DNA of 64,000 nt from Gordionus sp. m RMFG-2023 (GCF_954871325.1 NC_088775.1:14857561-14921560); one strand, 5' to 3'. Positions 35,440 through 48,392 are shown, numbered from the stretch's first letter. The notes: generated by a model from the letters alone, not told the origin. Program-made: numbers and translations.

Positions 35440-37425
35440 CAGAATCGATAAGTATAGCGGTTCGGTTCGTTTCGTTTCGGTTTTCAGTTTAAAATTTTAT
35501 AAAAGTTTTGCTCCATTTCGATTTTTTAAAAAATTCCTATCGCGGTTCGGTTTATAATTTATAACAGTCCTTTTCGGTTTGTTCCTATTTTTATAAATTT
35601 AATTTTAAAAAAAAATTAATCATAAACTATATATATTAATCTTAGAAAAAAATCTTTTATATTTTTATAATTTCTTATTTAATTTAACCATGATAATTTA
35701 ATAGATATTTTTTTTTAAACTTACTAAATATAAATTAGATAAATTAATTATTTTTATTTCATAAATAAATAAGATAAAAACAAACATACACAAATACAAT
35801 GAGGATAAATATAATGAAATTTATATTATTTATGTTTAAAAGAGAATTAGAACGAATAACTAAAATATTTTCTAATATTTAAGGATTTAATTTAGTTCTC
35901 TGCGCAAATGAAATACCTGCGTAGCTGGAACTACTAGCATAGTTATAGCTAAATGTAAAGTTCTGGCATACTATTCTTTACATTTTCCCAATAATTCAAA
36001 AGATTAGTATCTTTTCTAATCTCTTTATATTATCAAATGACAGTATTATATATTCTATTTCTATATATTTATTATGATTATCTATTCCCTGCCTGAGTAT
36101 TATTCTTATTAAGGCTTTCATGCAACTTTATAAATCTTCAAAATCATTATCTAAATTATCTTTCTAATGTGAACACATAGATATAGTATCTAAAATTTAA
36201 ACATACTGATTATTAAATTTTGTTTTATTTCCAAGTTTTAGAAATATGTTTTTTGACTATCTCTTTTTTTTTCAAATGTTAAAAATACATTATATCTTGG
36301 GTCGAGCTCGAGATATATAGCTGAGCAAAAACGACAGTTTTCAAATTTATTTCTCGTGCTTTTATCGTAGAAAATGAAAATGGCAAATGGCGTGTCTATT
36401 TTGCTCGTTTGCATGATACGTTTTCCTCGCGCCATAAAAATCGCCCATTGTCAATTGTTTTTGTCAAAATATAAGCTGGATATAAAGCTTATAATATAAC
36501 GCTAATTATTTTCCATTCATTCTCTGATAAACATATTTCGCGATCATTTTGGAGCGATATTTCTTTTCAAATGTTTTTAACTCTAATAATCTCTCCAAAG
36601 TTAAATAGATTGAATTACATCTTGTGCAACAATCTCTTAGTAGTTTTTTCAAATTTAATTTGGACAGAATTCCCATTGTTGTCGGATTTCTTATTTCTTT
36701 TGCATATGTTTCTTGTTTTATTTATAATGACATTTTCATTTGGTTCCCGTTCTAAATCGCTAAAACAAAAATCGCTAAAAATTGGGAACATGGCTTATAT
36801 CTCCTAGAAAATTTTTAAAGTAAATTTGAAATTAATATTAATAGATACTAGGGGATTAAATACTTGTATTTAAATTGAAAATTTAAAAAAAATCGCTAAA
36901 ATGGAAGAAATATCATCCAAATTCCCAATTTGATTCCCAAAACTGGGATTTTGGATGATATTTCTATTAATGGTAGAATTATATGATTTTTCCCTAAATT
37001 ATTAGAAATTATTATTAAAAAAGGTAATTAATAACTAATATATACATAAGAATAAATTTGTTGATTTAGCCAAGAATAGTTTTGTGTGATTTTAAGATTA
37101 TATCCTATCTAATTAACTAGTAATTTGCCTAATCTCTATTAAATTGAGTATTTAAAGTAAAAACAATAAACTTGGTATTGATTGATATGTAGATAATATA
37201 AAAATTTTTTAACTTGAAATGAAATAACTAATTTAAAAATTGCCCAGAAAGAAAATTAAAATTTGAAATTTAGGTTAATAATTTAAAATTAATCATTTTT
37301 TAAAAGCGTTTTGAACCGGTTTAAAATATTTATAACAGTTCGGTTTGCTCTTTTTATATTTTCTTTATAACGGTTCAGAAAATATAACGGTTCATTCCGG
37401 TTTGGCGGTTCTGTTCAAAACCCTG
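35440..37425. mobile_element. hAT element with perfect TSD and CGGTT-rich ends
   Basis: The left end CAGAATCGATAAGTATAGCG and right end TCTGTTCAAAACCCTG bound the element, and ATTTAATG flanks it exactly (35432-35439 and 37426-37433). Subterminal GCGGTTCGGTTYGTTTCG runs at the left mirror AACCGTTATA and ACCGGTTTAAAA runs at the right. A minus-strand stretch (about 36435-36300) with KFENCRFCSAIY could be a remnant of a BED zinc finger. A perfect-looking hairpin of about 23-bp arms lies at 36906-36965 (AGAAATATCATCCAAA / TTTGGATGATATTTCT). No full transposase. Confidence 0.88.
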
Positions 37426-37589
37426 ATTTAATGAGTCATTCAAAATAGTAGAACGTCTTTTAGTTCTTTTAAAATAATAGAAGAAAAAAAATAAGAATCT
37501 CATATCTATCTAATAAAGATGTTGATATGTCGGAATCGGATTTTTGCAAATATTAAAAGAAAATATATGAACACATTGACATGAGTATA

Positions 37590-39180
37590 CAGGCGCGTAC
37601 GCAGGAATTTGGTCTGGGGGGGGGGGATAATAAATTTTTTTAAAAAATATTATTGATTTTTAAAAATATCAAGCATAAATTTATTAGGACTAATAACTAT
37701 CCCTAATACACAATTTTAAATTAATGTGAATTATAAAAAAATTATATGTAAAGAATCACTTAAATTACCCAAAATAAAAATTAAAATTTTTTGAGCCTTT
37801 ACACAAAAAGTTTTTTAGGAATAATTGTATTTGTATGTTATATATTTACAATGTAAAATCCAATCTTCGTTGGGATTGAGCTAATTTTTCAATTATCTCA
37901 TCCTTGCTTGTCGTCAAATGCCTATGAATATTCAAAAGATCCAAACCTTTCAATCTACTTTAAGATGCTGTACTTCTTGGTATGTTTTTCAGAGACCTGC
38001 AAGCCCGGCCCCTGGGCCGGACAGTATTTTAATTTTTTTATATATGCCTGGGTCGGGCCCGAATTTTTTTTAAAAAAACACCCAGGCCGGGCCTAAATTT
38101 TTTAAAAAAAACACCCAAGCCGGGCCTGAATTATTTTAAAAAAATACCCAGGCCGGGCTGTATTTTTTAAAACAGCCTATATTTGAAATCGTTTTTATTA
38201 GCTATAAAAATCAAAAATAAATATAATTTATTTAAAAAAATTCCGGGCCGGGCCTGAAATTTTTTTTAAAAAAAGCCAGGCTGAAAAAAAAACCCAGGCC
38301 GGGCCGTAAAAAATCTTTAAAAAAAAATCCGGGCCGTGCCCTGCAAATGGTACTTCTGCAGGTCTCTGTTATTCTTCTTAAAAAAGAGAATGTTCTCTCA
38401 TTAGTACTAATGGGAAGAGTTTATAAACCTTTTTAATACATTGGGAATTTAATCTAAAATGTGTTTGAAATAATGCAGAGCATCCATAGCATTTTTTGGG
38501 ACTATATCAACAGTTAATCTTATAAACATAGTTATTCAGCTAGAGGCATCATAAGATACTTTAACATCTTCATAATAAAAATCTAACAAATTTTTTTCTA
38601 TCACCATCTGAAAAAGGTTGGGAAGGCTTTTGGGAAGTAATATTTGCAGATTAGTAAGTGCTGCATGATGAATTAAAAATTCATTTATTTGAGTTATAAA
38701 TGTATCTGTATCTAAGATATACTCTTCTATTGATCCTATATTAATGTTTTAACGATGAGCTTGCTTTGCTACAAGTCAAGGGTGACAAATATTAAACACG
38801 TATAGCTGCTTTTGACTCAACAATAAAATATAAAATATGAAATTCTTCATCAACATTAGTCTTAATTTCCTTGAATTCTGATAAAATGCTCTCCTCTATT
38901 CTCTTCTTAATCAAGTCAATGTCATGTTTTTGAAAAGTAATACTTAAAATAGTTGTATAATTAAATAATACATTCTAATGAGAAATAAAATTTGGAATAA
39001 GCATTGAATCCAATAATTTTCTTGCTTCTGAGGAAATATTTCTTTCAGGCCATTGTGATATTTCAGTAATAGCAAATAAGTGGCTCTTCTAACTCCTTAA
39101 AAGCTGTTACTGCTTGATTGCAAAGACTCTATCTCGTTGGACAAGGTTGCAATTTCATTTTCCCTGTTGGACCAGAAGTT
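37590..39180 (-). mobile_element. Decayed ZMYM1-type hAT, terminus and transposase 3' part
   Basis: A hAT end CAGGCGCGTACGCAGGAATT at 37590 is followed by a G run. On the minus strand the region reads as the C-terminal half of a ZMYM1-like transposase: VTAFKELEEPL, then ISQWPERNISSEARKLLDSM (about 39100-39010), EFKEI near 38870, ERTFSF near 38395 and GLDLLNIHRHLTTSKDEII near 37940-37890. Reading frames change several times, so it is a pseudogene. A miniature element (37990-38368) splits the conserved C-terminal motif. The other terminus of the element was not found. Confidence 0.75.
37990..38368. mobile_element. CCGGGCC-type miniature hAT element
   Basis: Ends CAGAGACCTGCAAGCCCGGC and ACTTCTGCAGGTCTCTG are inverted repeats (CAGAGACCTGCA). 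The interior repeats an A/T run plus CCCAGGCCGGGCC-like unit five to six times. It is non-coding, 379 bp, and interrupts the transposase remnant of the surrounding hAT between ERTFSF and the downstream LDLLNIH block. An 8-bp flanking duplication is not clear, which suggests age. Related fragments lie at 28439, 32905, 44327, 46981 and about 58335. Confidence 0.85.
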
Positions 39181-40824
39181 TCAGAAATAATTATTATTTG
39201 ACTAGAAATTTGTTAATGGTAGATAAATATTACACCACTAAAAATTTGAAAATAATAAGTAAATATTATGCCGGAAAACTTGAAATCGAAATTAATTGAT
39301 AAAATAACTTATGAATGTAATAGTAATTAAATATATATTTAATATGAGATACGAATAGATATTAACAACTATAAATTAATATAAACAATAATTTTGAAAA
39401 TATATCCGGCATCCCTTTTTTAAAATAATTTATAAATAGTATACGAATAAGATAGCATTTTATTGTTTGTTACAAATTTAATGATTATTCTATATTGGCT
39501 AACAATAACCATATGTTAAAATGTAAAAAGATCAAATGTAAATTTGACATACTGGAATAATATAGTTATTAAAAAAAAATTAGTTATATCGATTAATATT
39601 TTTAAAAAATATAGTTGAGTTGAGAATTGATGAAAACGAATAGTGGGAATGTTTTTTAAAAAAAAATATTAATGTTAGTTTCATATAAATCCATATTTTG
39701 ATGGATAAGATATTGATTTAGAATATTATCATTAAATTCTCATGACTTATATATAGACTTTTCCATCCATTCGTCGAAAAAGTGGATGAGATTAGCAAAG
39801 ATGCGTATAATTGAAATTTTAGAGGATTACCCTAGGCCTTTTGGATATCCTATTAATATCAGACTCTTCTACAACATGAGGGGTGAGGGAAACTCAAGAT
39901 TCTCATCGCATTATTCGATTCGAATTCGTTTTTGAATAGGCCTAGTCACGGGTATTCTTAGTTGTAAAGATTTTATATTTCTGGAAAATTTAAATAGAAC
40001 TTACACACGATAAGTGCTTCCAAAGTATTTTCTGATTCATATTTGTCATTAAGTCGTCCCTGGTTCTTGTGAAATTTAAATGGATAATATTAAATCATAT
40101 AAAGTGCCTCCAAGATAAGATTTTTTTTATTTCAATTTTGTATGCTTCTCCTCGAATAAACGATTGGCTACAATTTGTGGCCTTAAGTGAAAAGTTATAG
40201 CATAAATGAAAAATCATCAATAATTTAAATTGCAACTATAAAGGCCTGTCCTGGTTCGTTCTAAATAGATTTTAAACTAGGTCAACCTATTTCGGTCGAT
40301 TTTTAAAAGTGTGCATAAAATAAATTAATATTATTTGTTATTTATATATTGTTTCGATACATACAAAACAAGTTATCATCATCAGTCTCTTAAATTTAAA
40401 TATCCTCTTTTTTTAGGCTGTTTAGAGCAAGCTATATAGACGTAAACAGAGACTGTTTATAAATATATCGACCAATGACACGTTATTCCTATATGTATCT
40501 GATTATGGATGAAATTAAATTTAAAAATAATTTTATTGTATAATATCAAAGAATTACCTAACAAAGTGTATATTTTTTTTATAAAAGAAGGTATATTTTT
40601 TTTTCATATAATTGTGGGATGTAAATATATTTAGGTAGTAAACTTTTTATGATCTTTCCAAATTATATCGTTTTATGATGTAAATCTAACAATAAAAAAT
40701 CAATAATATAATTATTAATCATTTAATAAAAATATTTTAAAATAATTCTACTTTTTTTTAAAAAAAATAAAAAATATATAATCTTTCAAAATATTTATTT
40801 CATTTACACAAATTATTCTTCGCA
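39181..40824. other. Non-coding DNA upstream of the GPCR gene
   Basis: About 1.6 kb without a supported gene. The last 60 bases before the receptor start are AT-rich with TATATAATC at about 40776-40784, which could serve as a core promoter element, but the match is weak in such AT-rich DNA. Confidence 0.4.
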
Positions 40825-42048
40825 ATGAAGGAAGATTCCAATTCAACTTCGTCTCCTGCGGGGTATGCAACGGATTCTTTCTCTAATAATATGACGATCG
40901 TATATTTTGAATACGTGGGAAATATAATCGTTAGCATATTCAGCATAGCGTATTGCGGATACCTCTTACTAAAATTCGAAGAAGTCACAAAAAGTCAAAT
41001 TCATGTCATATTAAATTGGTTGTGCTTCGGTGACACCGTTTCTAACCTTTGCTTATTGGTCAAATATGGCTACGAGATTAGCGTATTTTTGGGTCAAGGT
41101 AATAAAAGCCACGAGATCATAGCGCCAGAAAGCACCTACGTTTGGCTCTTCTTCGTATATCACATAGTGAGTTATTTACTTAAAATGTTTTTGAGGGTCA
41201 TTATTTTGCATTCATTAATTCTCTGCATAAATCTATTCCTCATGATCTTGTCGAACAAAGAAATCTACGGAACTTTCACGTCCAAAAGAATCAATATTTT
41301 TTTTCTTTGTAGTTATATTGCGTACATGATTATCAATATTCCATACACTTTCGAGTATGATATAGTGCCTTTGACAAATTACAATGCCATTCACTCTAAA
41401 GGACTTAGCGAGTCATTAAGTCCCTCCTCCTTTCAAGTCAACGAAAACCATTCCATAATAGTGGCTCCATCGGAGAAAGTAGATCAAGTGTCATTTCGCT
41501 CATATACATTCTGCAACGATGTGTTATTTTTTGTCATACCGGCCCTCACCATGATAATCCTCAATGTAGTGAGTTTCGTCATATCCCGGCAGGGTTACAA
41601 TGAATTGAATAAAAAGTTCAACGAGTCATTGCCTTCAGCATCAAACCTCAAAAGTAAGCTACATGTGAGTAATGGGAATTTAACAGCGAATACCACTACA
41701 ACCGGGCCATTTTCCAATTCCAAGATGCAAAAGTTACACTTGTACAAATTGATGTCCATATGCTTAGCTGGCCTTCATTTCGTATGTTTGATGCCAAAAG
41801 TTGTTTTAATATTGGTATTCGAAAATAAGTTGTTGGCTCACAAATATCGCGACGACATTAAGTTTCAAATATTTGTGACCCTTTCTGAGATTCTTGAAAA
41901 TATTGATTCCGTACCAAATTTCGTACTTCATTTTTATTCGGAGAAGGTATTCGAGGCCATGATCAAAGAGAAAAGGGTCAAGAAAAATTGGAATCACGTT
42001 CACACCAATATAAATTTGAGAAGGGCTGTGGCTTTGAATAAATTCTAA
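40825..42048 (+). CDS. Divergent rhodopsin-like (class A) GPCR, FMRFamide-receptor-like, single exon
   Basis: The 407-residue protein has seven hydrophobic segments at about residues 26-50, 58-80, 106-142, 153-172, 228-252, 306-331 and 346-368. The N-terminus is rich in Ser/Thr with two N-glycosylation sites (N6 in NST, N22 in NMT) and no signal peptide. The seventh segment carries SVPNFVLHFYS, a modified form of the class A NPxxY region as written in invertebrate peptide receptors (N-S-x-x-N-F-x-x-Y), followed by a basic tail. The DRY position after the third segment is not conserved, and a cysteine occurs in the second extracellular loop (TFCND) with no obvious partner at the top of helix 3. 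It would act as a surface receptor, perhaps for a neuropeptide. The gene is uninterrupted and less AT-rich than its surroundings, which marks it as a real host gene. The receptor call is firm; the ligand class is a guess. Confidence 0.75.
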   Translation: MKEDSNSTSSPAGYATDSFSNNMTIVYFEYVGNIIVSIFSIAYCGYLLLKFEEVTKSQIHVILNWLCFGDTVSNLCLLVKYGYEISVFLGQGNKSHEIIAPESTYVWLFFVYHIVSYLLKMFLRVIILHSLILCINLFLMILSNKEIYGTFTSKRINIFFLCSYIAYMIINIPYTFEYDIVPLTNYNAIHSKGLSESLSPSSFQVNENHSIIVAPSEKVDQVSFRSYTFCNDVLFFVIPALTMIILNVVSFVISRQGYNELNKKFNESLPSASNLKSKLHVSNGNLTANTTTTGPFSNSKMQKLHLYKLMSICLAGLHFVCLMPKVVLILVFENKLLAHKYRDDIKFQIFVTLSEILENIDSVPNFVLHFYSEKVFEAMIKEKRVKKNWNHVHTNINLRRAVALNKF

Positions 42049-42445
42049 ATCCATGTTTACTTTTCATAAAGAAATGTCTATTTTTAACAAGTTCCCCTTA
42101 AATGAAGCTTAATTTATTTAATCTTAACTTATTTCAAAATTTCAAGGATATCTTTCTAAATCTTAAATTTAACCTTTTTTTAAAATATTAATTATAAAAA
42201 ATCTAAAGAGATCATGAGATTCAACTTTTGAACTAATCTTGATTTTGAATATTTTTTTAGTCGTTTATCCTATATTTTAAATAATAATACGAAATTGGTT
42301 ATATTAAAATACACTTCTGTCCGCCAAAACAAGATCTACTTTTGTAAATTTTTTCGGAATTATATAATAAATTTGTATTTATATGTTTAATTTTTCAAGA
42401 GTAAGTGAATTAGTATAACATGTCATAACTGCATAAAAACTTGGA

Positions 42446-42640
42446 CTTAATAGGGTAAAACGGGTAGATTAAGATTTTCGCCAAAATAATATTATGTAGG
42501 ACTAATGATTTTGCTAAGAGATGGCAGAAAGGTTTGGGACCTCTATTTGCCAAATCTTGAGGCTTACATAATATTATTTTGGCTATAAATTGGGTCGTTT
42601 TTAAAAATCGACCCACATCTGGCCTTTTAACAAAACTAGT
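42446..42640. repeat. Palindromic GTTAAAC-type repeat, copy C
   Basis: Arms GCCAAAATAATATTATGTAG and TACATAATATTATTTTGGC are near-perfect inverted repeats about 70 bp apart, and the outer part ends GGCCTTTTAACAAAACTAGT. It is non-coding, 400 bp downstream of the GPCR gene, and is related to copies near 2600, 7481 and 43488. Confidence 0.75.
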
Positions 42641-43487
42641 GTATTTTATTACTCTAGCAGATAAGATATTCTCAATCTTTTAAAAAATAAAATTATTTAT
42701 TTATATCATTACATATAATTAAATTCCCATTTATTATATTTTTTTAAAAAAATTATCGGTTATTACCGTTTCATTAAAATAAAATATGGTCAAAGGAAAT
42801 CGAATATTTCGAAAGTAAAAGAAATAGTAAGTCTACCTATCTCTTTAATAAATATACACTAATAAAACTTATATAATGTTTAGGCTCTTTTTAAGAAGGT
42901 TGAAAATTTATGAAAAGTTTTTCAAGGACTTTTACATCTATCCTACGTAGATCGAATAATGTTAGATGTGTATACATATTATTCCTTTCCTGGGAGTGAC
43001 AGCGGGGAAAATAAGCCCTCTCTTAAATTTTCACACCATTTAAAATTTAAAAGAGGTTAATAAATTATTTTCAACTTTTTTTACCTGAGAATTCTTATAA
43101 AAGATAAGTTTAAAATTTTAAAAGTTTGATCCTATACATAAATATTTATCGATTTTTTGAATTTATATTTAAAAGCAATTTAATTGTTTTGGTTTTTATT
43201 TATAATTTTTTGAAAACCATCTATAATAAACTACAACAAAACTAATTATGTATCTGAAACTTTTATGATAAAAATTATACTTTAAAAAATATATTATTTA
43301 TACATTTGTAATAATTTGCAAAACACGTATGTTTTAAATATCCATTTAACATGAAAATAAAAGAAAATTTTTAAGTTTAAATTTTAAAGCTGATTAAATA
43401 TTGTTATAATTTTAGCTTTTAAAATGATAATGTAAAATTTTGTGAATGTGTTGCTTTAAATTAATGAATAAATTATAAAATAAAAAT

Positions 43488-43694
43488 TAAACGGCTCAGT
43501 TCTATTTAGCCATTTTTTAAAAATGGCTAGATTAAGATTTTAGCCAATATGTTATTATCTAAGCTTTGAAATTTCAATAATAAATGTTCAAATATCTTTC
43601 TACCAAGACCTTGGGTAAAATCTCCGACTTGAAAATAGGGCTAAAATCTTGAATTACCTGTTTCTAAAAATCGGCCAAATAAAGCCGTTAAACA
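43488..43694. repeat. Palindromic GTTAAAC-type repeat, copy D
   Basis: Left end AACGGCTCAGTTCTATTTAG, right end CGGCCAAATAAAGCCGTTAA; inner arms GATTAAGATTTTAGCC and GGGCTAAAATCTTGAATT are inverted. It is non-coding and belongs to the same family as copies A to C. Confidence 0.7.
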
Positions 43695-44326
43695 ATTAAA
43701 ATATAAACACAGCCGTAATAACCCCCTTTCGGAATGAATTTTAAAGTTATTTCTTAATACAAGGAGAAGTGGATCATGTATGATTGCGGCTTTTTATAAC
43801 TAAAAAAATTAATAACTTGCTTACGAATAGAAATTTTTAACAATATATAAAATAACGAATTCCTTTTATATTTTTAATGCTGTTGTTAATGGTAATCAAA
43901 CTGACAAAAATATATCAATATTTTTTTTAGAGGTTACTTTAATTGTTTATAAGTAGTTGATAAAATTGAATATTTGCTACATTCATTGATATTTAATAAG
44001 TTATAATATCCATGTATTGATTTATTTTTTTTATTATTATTAAAGTAATCTACTTGTCACATTTATTTTCCAATTGTAAAAAAAAACTACACCTAAAAAG
44101 TTTTAAATTCGATTAGATTTAAAAAAAAATATATTATTAACATGGTGTAACGATGTACATTTTAGTGTTTTTTTCTTGCATTACCCGTCCTACCCCAAAC
44201 CAACTAGCTCCTAGCTAGCTTCAAAAAAACCCGCTCCTTGGATTCGAGGCCGGTTGGAAGCTTAAAGTAACAATCAACATTTATAACGCATGGGCAACAG
44301 ACGTTAATCGAATAATAAAAACAGAG

Positions 44327-44720
44327 ATCTGCAGGCTGGGCTTAATTTTTTTTAAAAGAAATATATCCAAGTCGGACATAAAAATTTTTTGAAAAAAATA
44401 CCCGGGCCTGGCCATATATTTTAAAATCGATAATTTTAAATCGCGGTTATTAGCTATTAAAAATTTAAAATAAATGTAATATATTTTAAAAAATCCGGTC
44501 CCGCCAAAAAATTTTCTGAGTAAAACACATAAAAATATACAGAGTTTGTAAAGTATCTAGATATAATAATGTGGTATCTGTAACTAGATACTATTTTAGG
44601 GGTATTATCGATTTTTAGATACATTTTGATATAATTTTATTTTACATCTTTTTATATTCAAAATATAAGTATTTGAATTAAATAAATATTATGTCCTAGT
44701 TTTATTCATCACACAAACAA
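44327..44720. repeat. CCGG-type miniature element, degraded
   Basis: Starts CAGAGATCTGCAGGCTGGGC and contains CCCGGGCCTGGCC. The distal half (AATGTGGTATCTGTAACTAG, then TTTTTAGATACATTTTGATA) aligns by eye with 33030-33140 of the copy at 32905. The right terminus is not recognisable. No coding. Confidence 0.6.
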
Positions 44721-46980
44721 AATAGGGAAATTTTATTTTACGCAATGGATGAGGACAACAGTGGAAAATTTTAGTTGATAATCTACTTAACTTTTCAACT
44801 GATTGTAAACAGATAACTTGTGAAAAATAATCAATAAATTTAATATCAGATTTTTTTCAGCAACCCCTTAGAGGAGAATATTATAAAAAATTTTGATACA
44901 AATCAAATATTTTTAATGAGTGTCTAGATTTCAGTATATTTAAAGATCATACCATTATAAAGTTTTAATTCATAAAATATAACACCATCTGCTCTTAAAT
45001 GTCTCCCTCGATAAATTTACAGATAGAAATCGTGGGATTTACCTTCCTAAGCTTATCAATGATAAAAAATTTGAGAATGTTTAATTATTAAAATCTATAA
45101 ATTTTTAAATCATATCATATAATTATATTTTGCATATGTATTGTTATAATATAAAATATTTATCATTTAATTATATATTATATATTATATATAAAGATTA
45201 TTAAAATTAAACAATTATTATTTATCATTTAATTATATATTGAATGTAAATGAGATATCAATTTAATATAAAAAAATCGGTTTCCTTCAAAATTGATTTT
45301 TAATAATAGAATCTTAAATTAGTGTAAAAAAATGTAGGAACTATTATTAATCATTTGATTATATATTTGGAAATATGGATTATTGAAATTAGTATTTAAC
45401 ATTTAATCTGTATTTTTATGCAGATAAGATGCCAAATGTATAAATTTTTTTTAGCTCACTTCAAAGTTTGAATTTTATAAATATAGAATCCTAAATTAGG
45501 CATTATACATACTTGATATAGTTATAATAAAAATGTATCTTATGGAAAATTATATAAATGTGTAAAAAAAGTATTTAGGTTCTCTATCGCCACCTAAAAG
45601 CTCGGATCTTGATAATTTTATCAAAAAAACATGATTTTTATCACATTGGGGTGCATAGGTCCATCTCTAAATATTTCTATATTTTAATAATTAAACATAT
45701 TGTATGAAAAAATACCATATCATACTTATAAGATTATATAAAACTTTATAATGATTAGAAAAATATTTTTTTAATCATATTATAATTTCTATTTAAAATT
45801 GGATTTATAAAAAATGTTTTTTTTTGTGTCTCCTGAACATTTTAAAAAAATCTATTTTCCGAGCTCCTGCATTGAGGGGACGACGTTATATATCATTACC
45901 CGATTTTGATTGTATATTCATTTCCGTGTTAAGATAGAAAAAAAATCCCGATAGGTCAGCAAATATAATTTTTAAGAATAGGGCCGATAAATGTAATCGA
46001 GATTAATTTTCTCACAGATATGGAAAACGGGCTATTATAGTTTTCATCTTGTTTATACATTATAATTCGTGTTGCGTATACGCACACTAGGCAGAGGATT
46101 TTTTTTTGTTTAACTAATTTTTAAATTTATTCCAAAAGTTTAATTCAAATTATATAAATTTAATCAAGCGTGATGAATAATATTAATGTGAAATCAGGAA
46201 TTTAAAAAATAAATATTATATTAACGAGCTTCGTCAGTTAAAAATTAAAAGTCAAATTTTGTCACTTTAATATTTAAAAATAATTGGGTTTTAATATTAG
46301 AATTAAAAGTTAGATATATAAATGCATTCCTTAATCGGAAAAAAACATCTTCTGATTTACTGTGAGATTCAAAATTATTAGAAGTGATAAGAGTATATAA
46401 TAGACTTTTGTAGTCATTTTAAATTTGGGCGACCTAAATCTTGGCACTTGGAATTTTAATTTGTTCCCATGGCATGAAGGAAAATACATTTATATTTTTA
46501 AATTCAATATAGATCCAAACAACTTTCGAGATTTATAAAATATCGAATCTGGTTAACTCTCCCATTACTATCACAGCAAAAAAATCAAAAATTTAAATAT
46601 CTATAAGCAAGCGCGATGCTGGAAGAAGATTGTGATGAATGAAATAGCAACGAGAAATAAATTTTTGATATGTGAAACGAACAAAAATGATAATACGCTT
46701 AATAGCCAAACCATTATTAAATTGCGATGCGTCATTTTTTTTATATCGTCACTAAATAATCATGGGTTCTTCACACATGCTAGAAAAGAAAAAAATATAT
46801 GCATGTGATAATCAATAATAGTATAATAATTTTGAAAAATGCATATTATTAGAATATGGGTAGTTTAAATATTTTGTCCCAAATATAATCTGTTATAAAA
46901 TGAAATAGTGCTATAGTGTCCATAATCGAAATTTGAGGAATTTTTCTAGCAATCCCGTTGTTAAATAAATATTTGATAGA

Positions 46981-47134
46981 TGAGATCTGCAAATCCGGTC
47001 CAGACCATCTGAAAATTCGTGGACCAGGCTAGACAGATAATGTAACCGGCTGGGCTGGGAAATTAGTGTATAAAAATTTTCTTGATCAGCCGGACAATTT
47101 ATACATAAAATACAGGCAGGACCTCGCATATCTC
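46981..47134. repeat. Short CCGG-type miniature element
   Basis: The left end TGAGATCTGCAAATCCGGTC and right end GGCAGGACCTCGCATATCTC are imperfect inverted repeats. The short open frame across it on the minus strand is a by-product of the less AT-rich element, not a gene. Confidence 0.6.
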
Positions 47135-48392
47135 TTATATTTTGTAAAATTTTTAAGTATTTGATATTTTTTATTGAATATTAAACCAATACTTTTATTT
47201 TGATTAACAACTTATTTCTTTGTATTTTAAGAGCGTCTAACTAAAATATTAATTCTATAAAAAAATATAGAATTCACAAATAAAAATAAACAAATTATTT
47301 ATGATATGATCCAATTACAAATACACAATACAGATATCAAACACAATTGATTTAAAAAACGGTTGTTGTTGAAATAGATATCCAAAGAGGAGAGATATAA
47401 GAGCCTTATTTAATTGGGGAAAAATTAATATAGATATTAAAAATGTGATGATTGGAAAATTCGTAAAAAATTTAGCAGGCAATGGTGGACTTTTCGTAAA
47501 ACGTTATCAGGTTGGACAAATTTAATATACTATATTGGGGCTGACCTAGCTGAAGTGGGTCGGTTTGATATTTCTACTTTGCAGCTCATAGTCTAGCTAT
47601 TATTTTGTATCCTATAATTTTTTGTGATAATACTAAAAATTAGTGTCACTTTTTTAAAATTAGGTGAGTAAGCAATATTTTTCTATGAAAGAATACTGGT
47701 TATTCTAATTATATTAATTTGTAAATATTATTAACAAGATAAACAGAAGTCAAGTTTAATTTTTCTTAATAAGGTAAGATTGATATTATTTTAAAGTAAG
47801 TGAATATAATTGTCAAAATTAAATAATCTATTTTCCACTAATTTATTTTTACTCTCAAAATCTGTTATTGATAATCAATATGGCCTACTACGTGAGGATA
47901 GCGGAGCACACCTTTGTCAAATTTCTATCGAGACCCCATTTAGAAAAAAATACAATAAAATGAAATCTCATTATGCATTTTAGAAAAAATAAATCAAATA
48001 TCTTGCTTGAACATTCTCAAAAAATTATAGATTTTTATGAAATAATTTACAACTTACTATTTTATAAAATCTTTTTTAAATATATACAATGGTTTTTGAG
48101 GATAATTTAGAATTAAAATAATAATTTCTACGGAAGGCTATGGATTTTGTATTTTATTTATTTTTTATTAACACTCTGAAATTATATCTTTTTTAAAAAT
48201 ATTCCGAATCCCCATGAAAAAAAAATATAATTTAAATACTTTTTCTTCTCTTTTTTTTGCGGCTGGCACCATATAATTAAAAGGCCAAAATAAGGGATTT
48301 AAAAAGAGAATTTAAAAAAAAGTAAATAGTATAAAATTAAGGCATATAATGAATGAAAAGGGATGAGGTTAAGACTTTTTTGTTCTATAAAA

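Noticed and set aside
37908-38096. A 62-codon plus-strand open frame
   Set aside because: It spans the junction of a hAT remnant and a nested miniature element; the real coding signal is on the other strand.
44200-44290. Less AT-rich stretch with GGATTCGAGGCCGG, reminiscent of a tRNA TΨC arm
   Set aside because: No cloverleaf can be drawn around it by eye; no acceptor stem pairs.
46911-47129. A 72-codon minus-strand open frame with several cysteines
   Set aside because: It coincides with a short inverted-repeat element (46981-47134).
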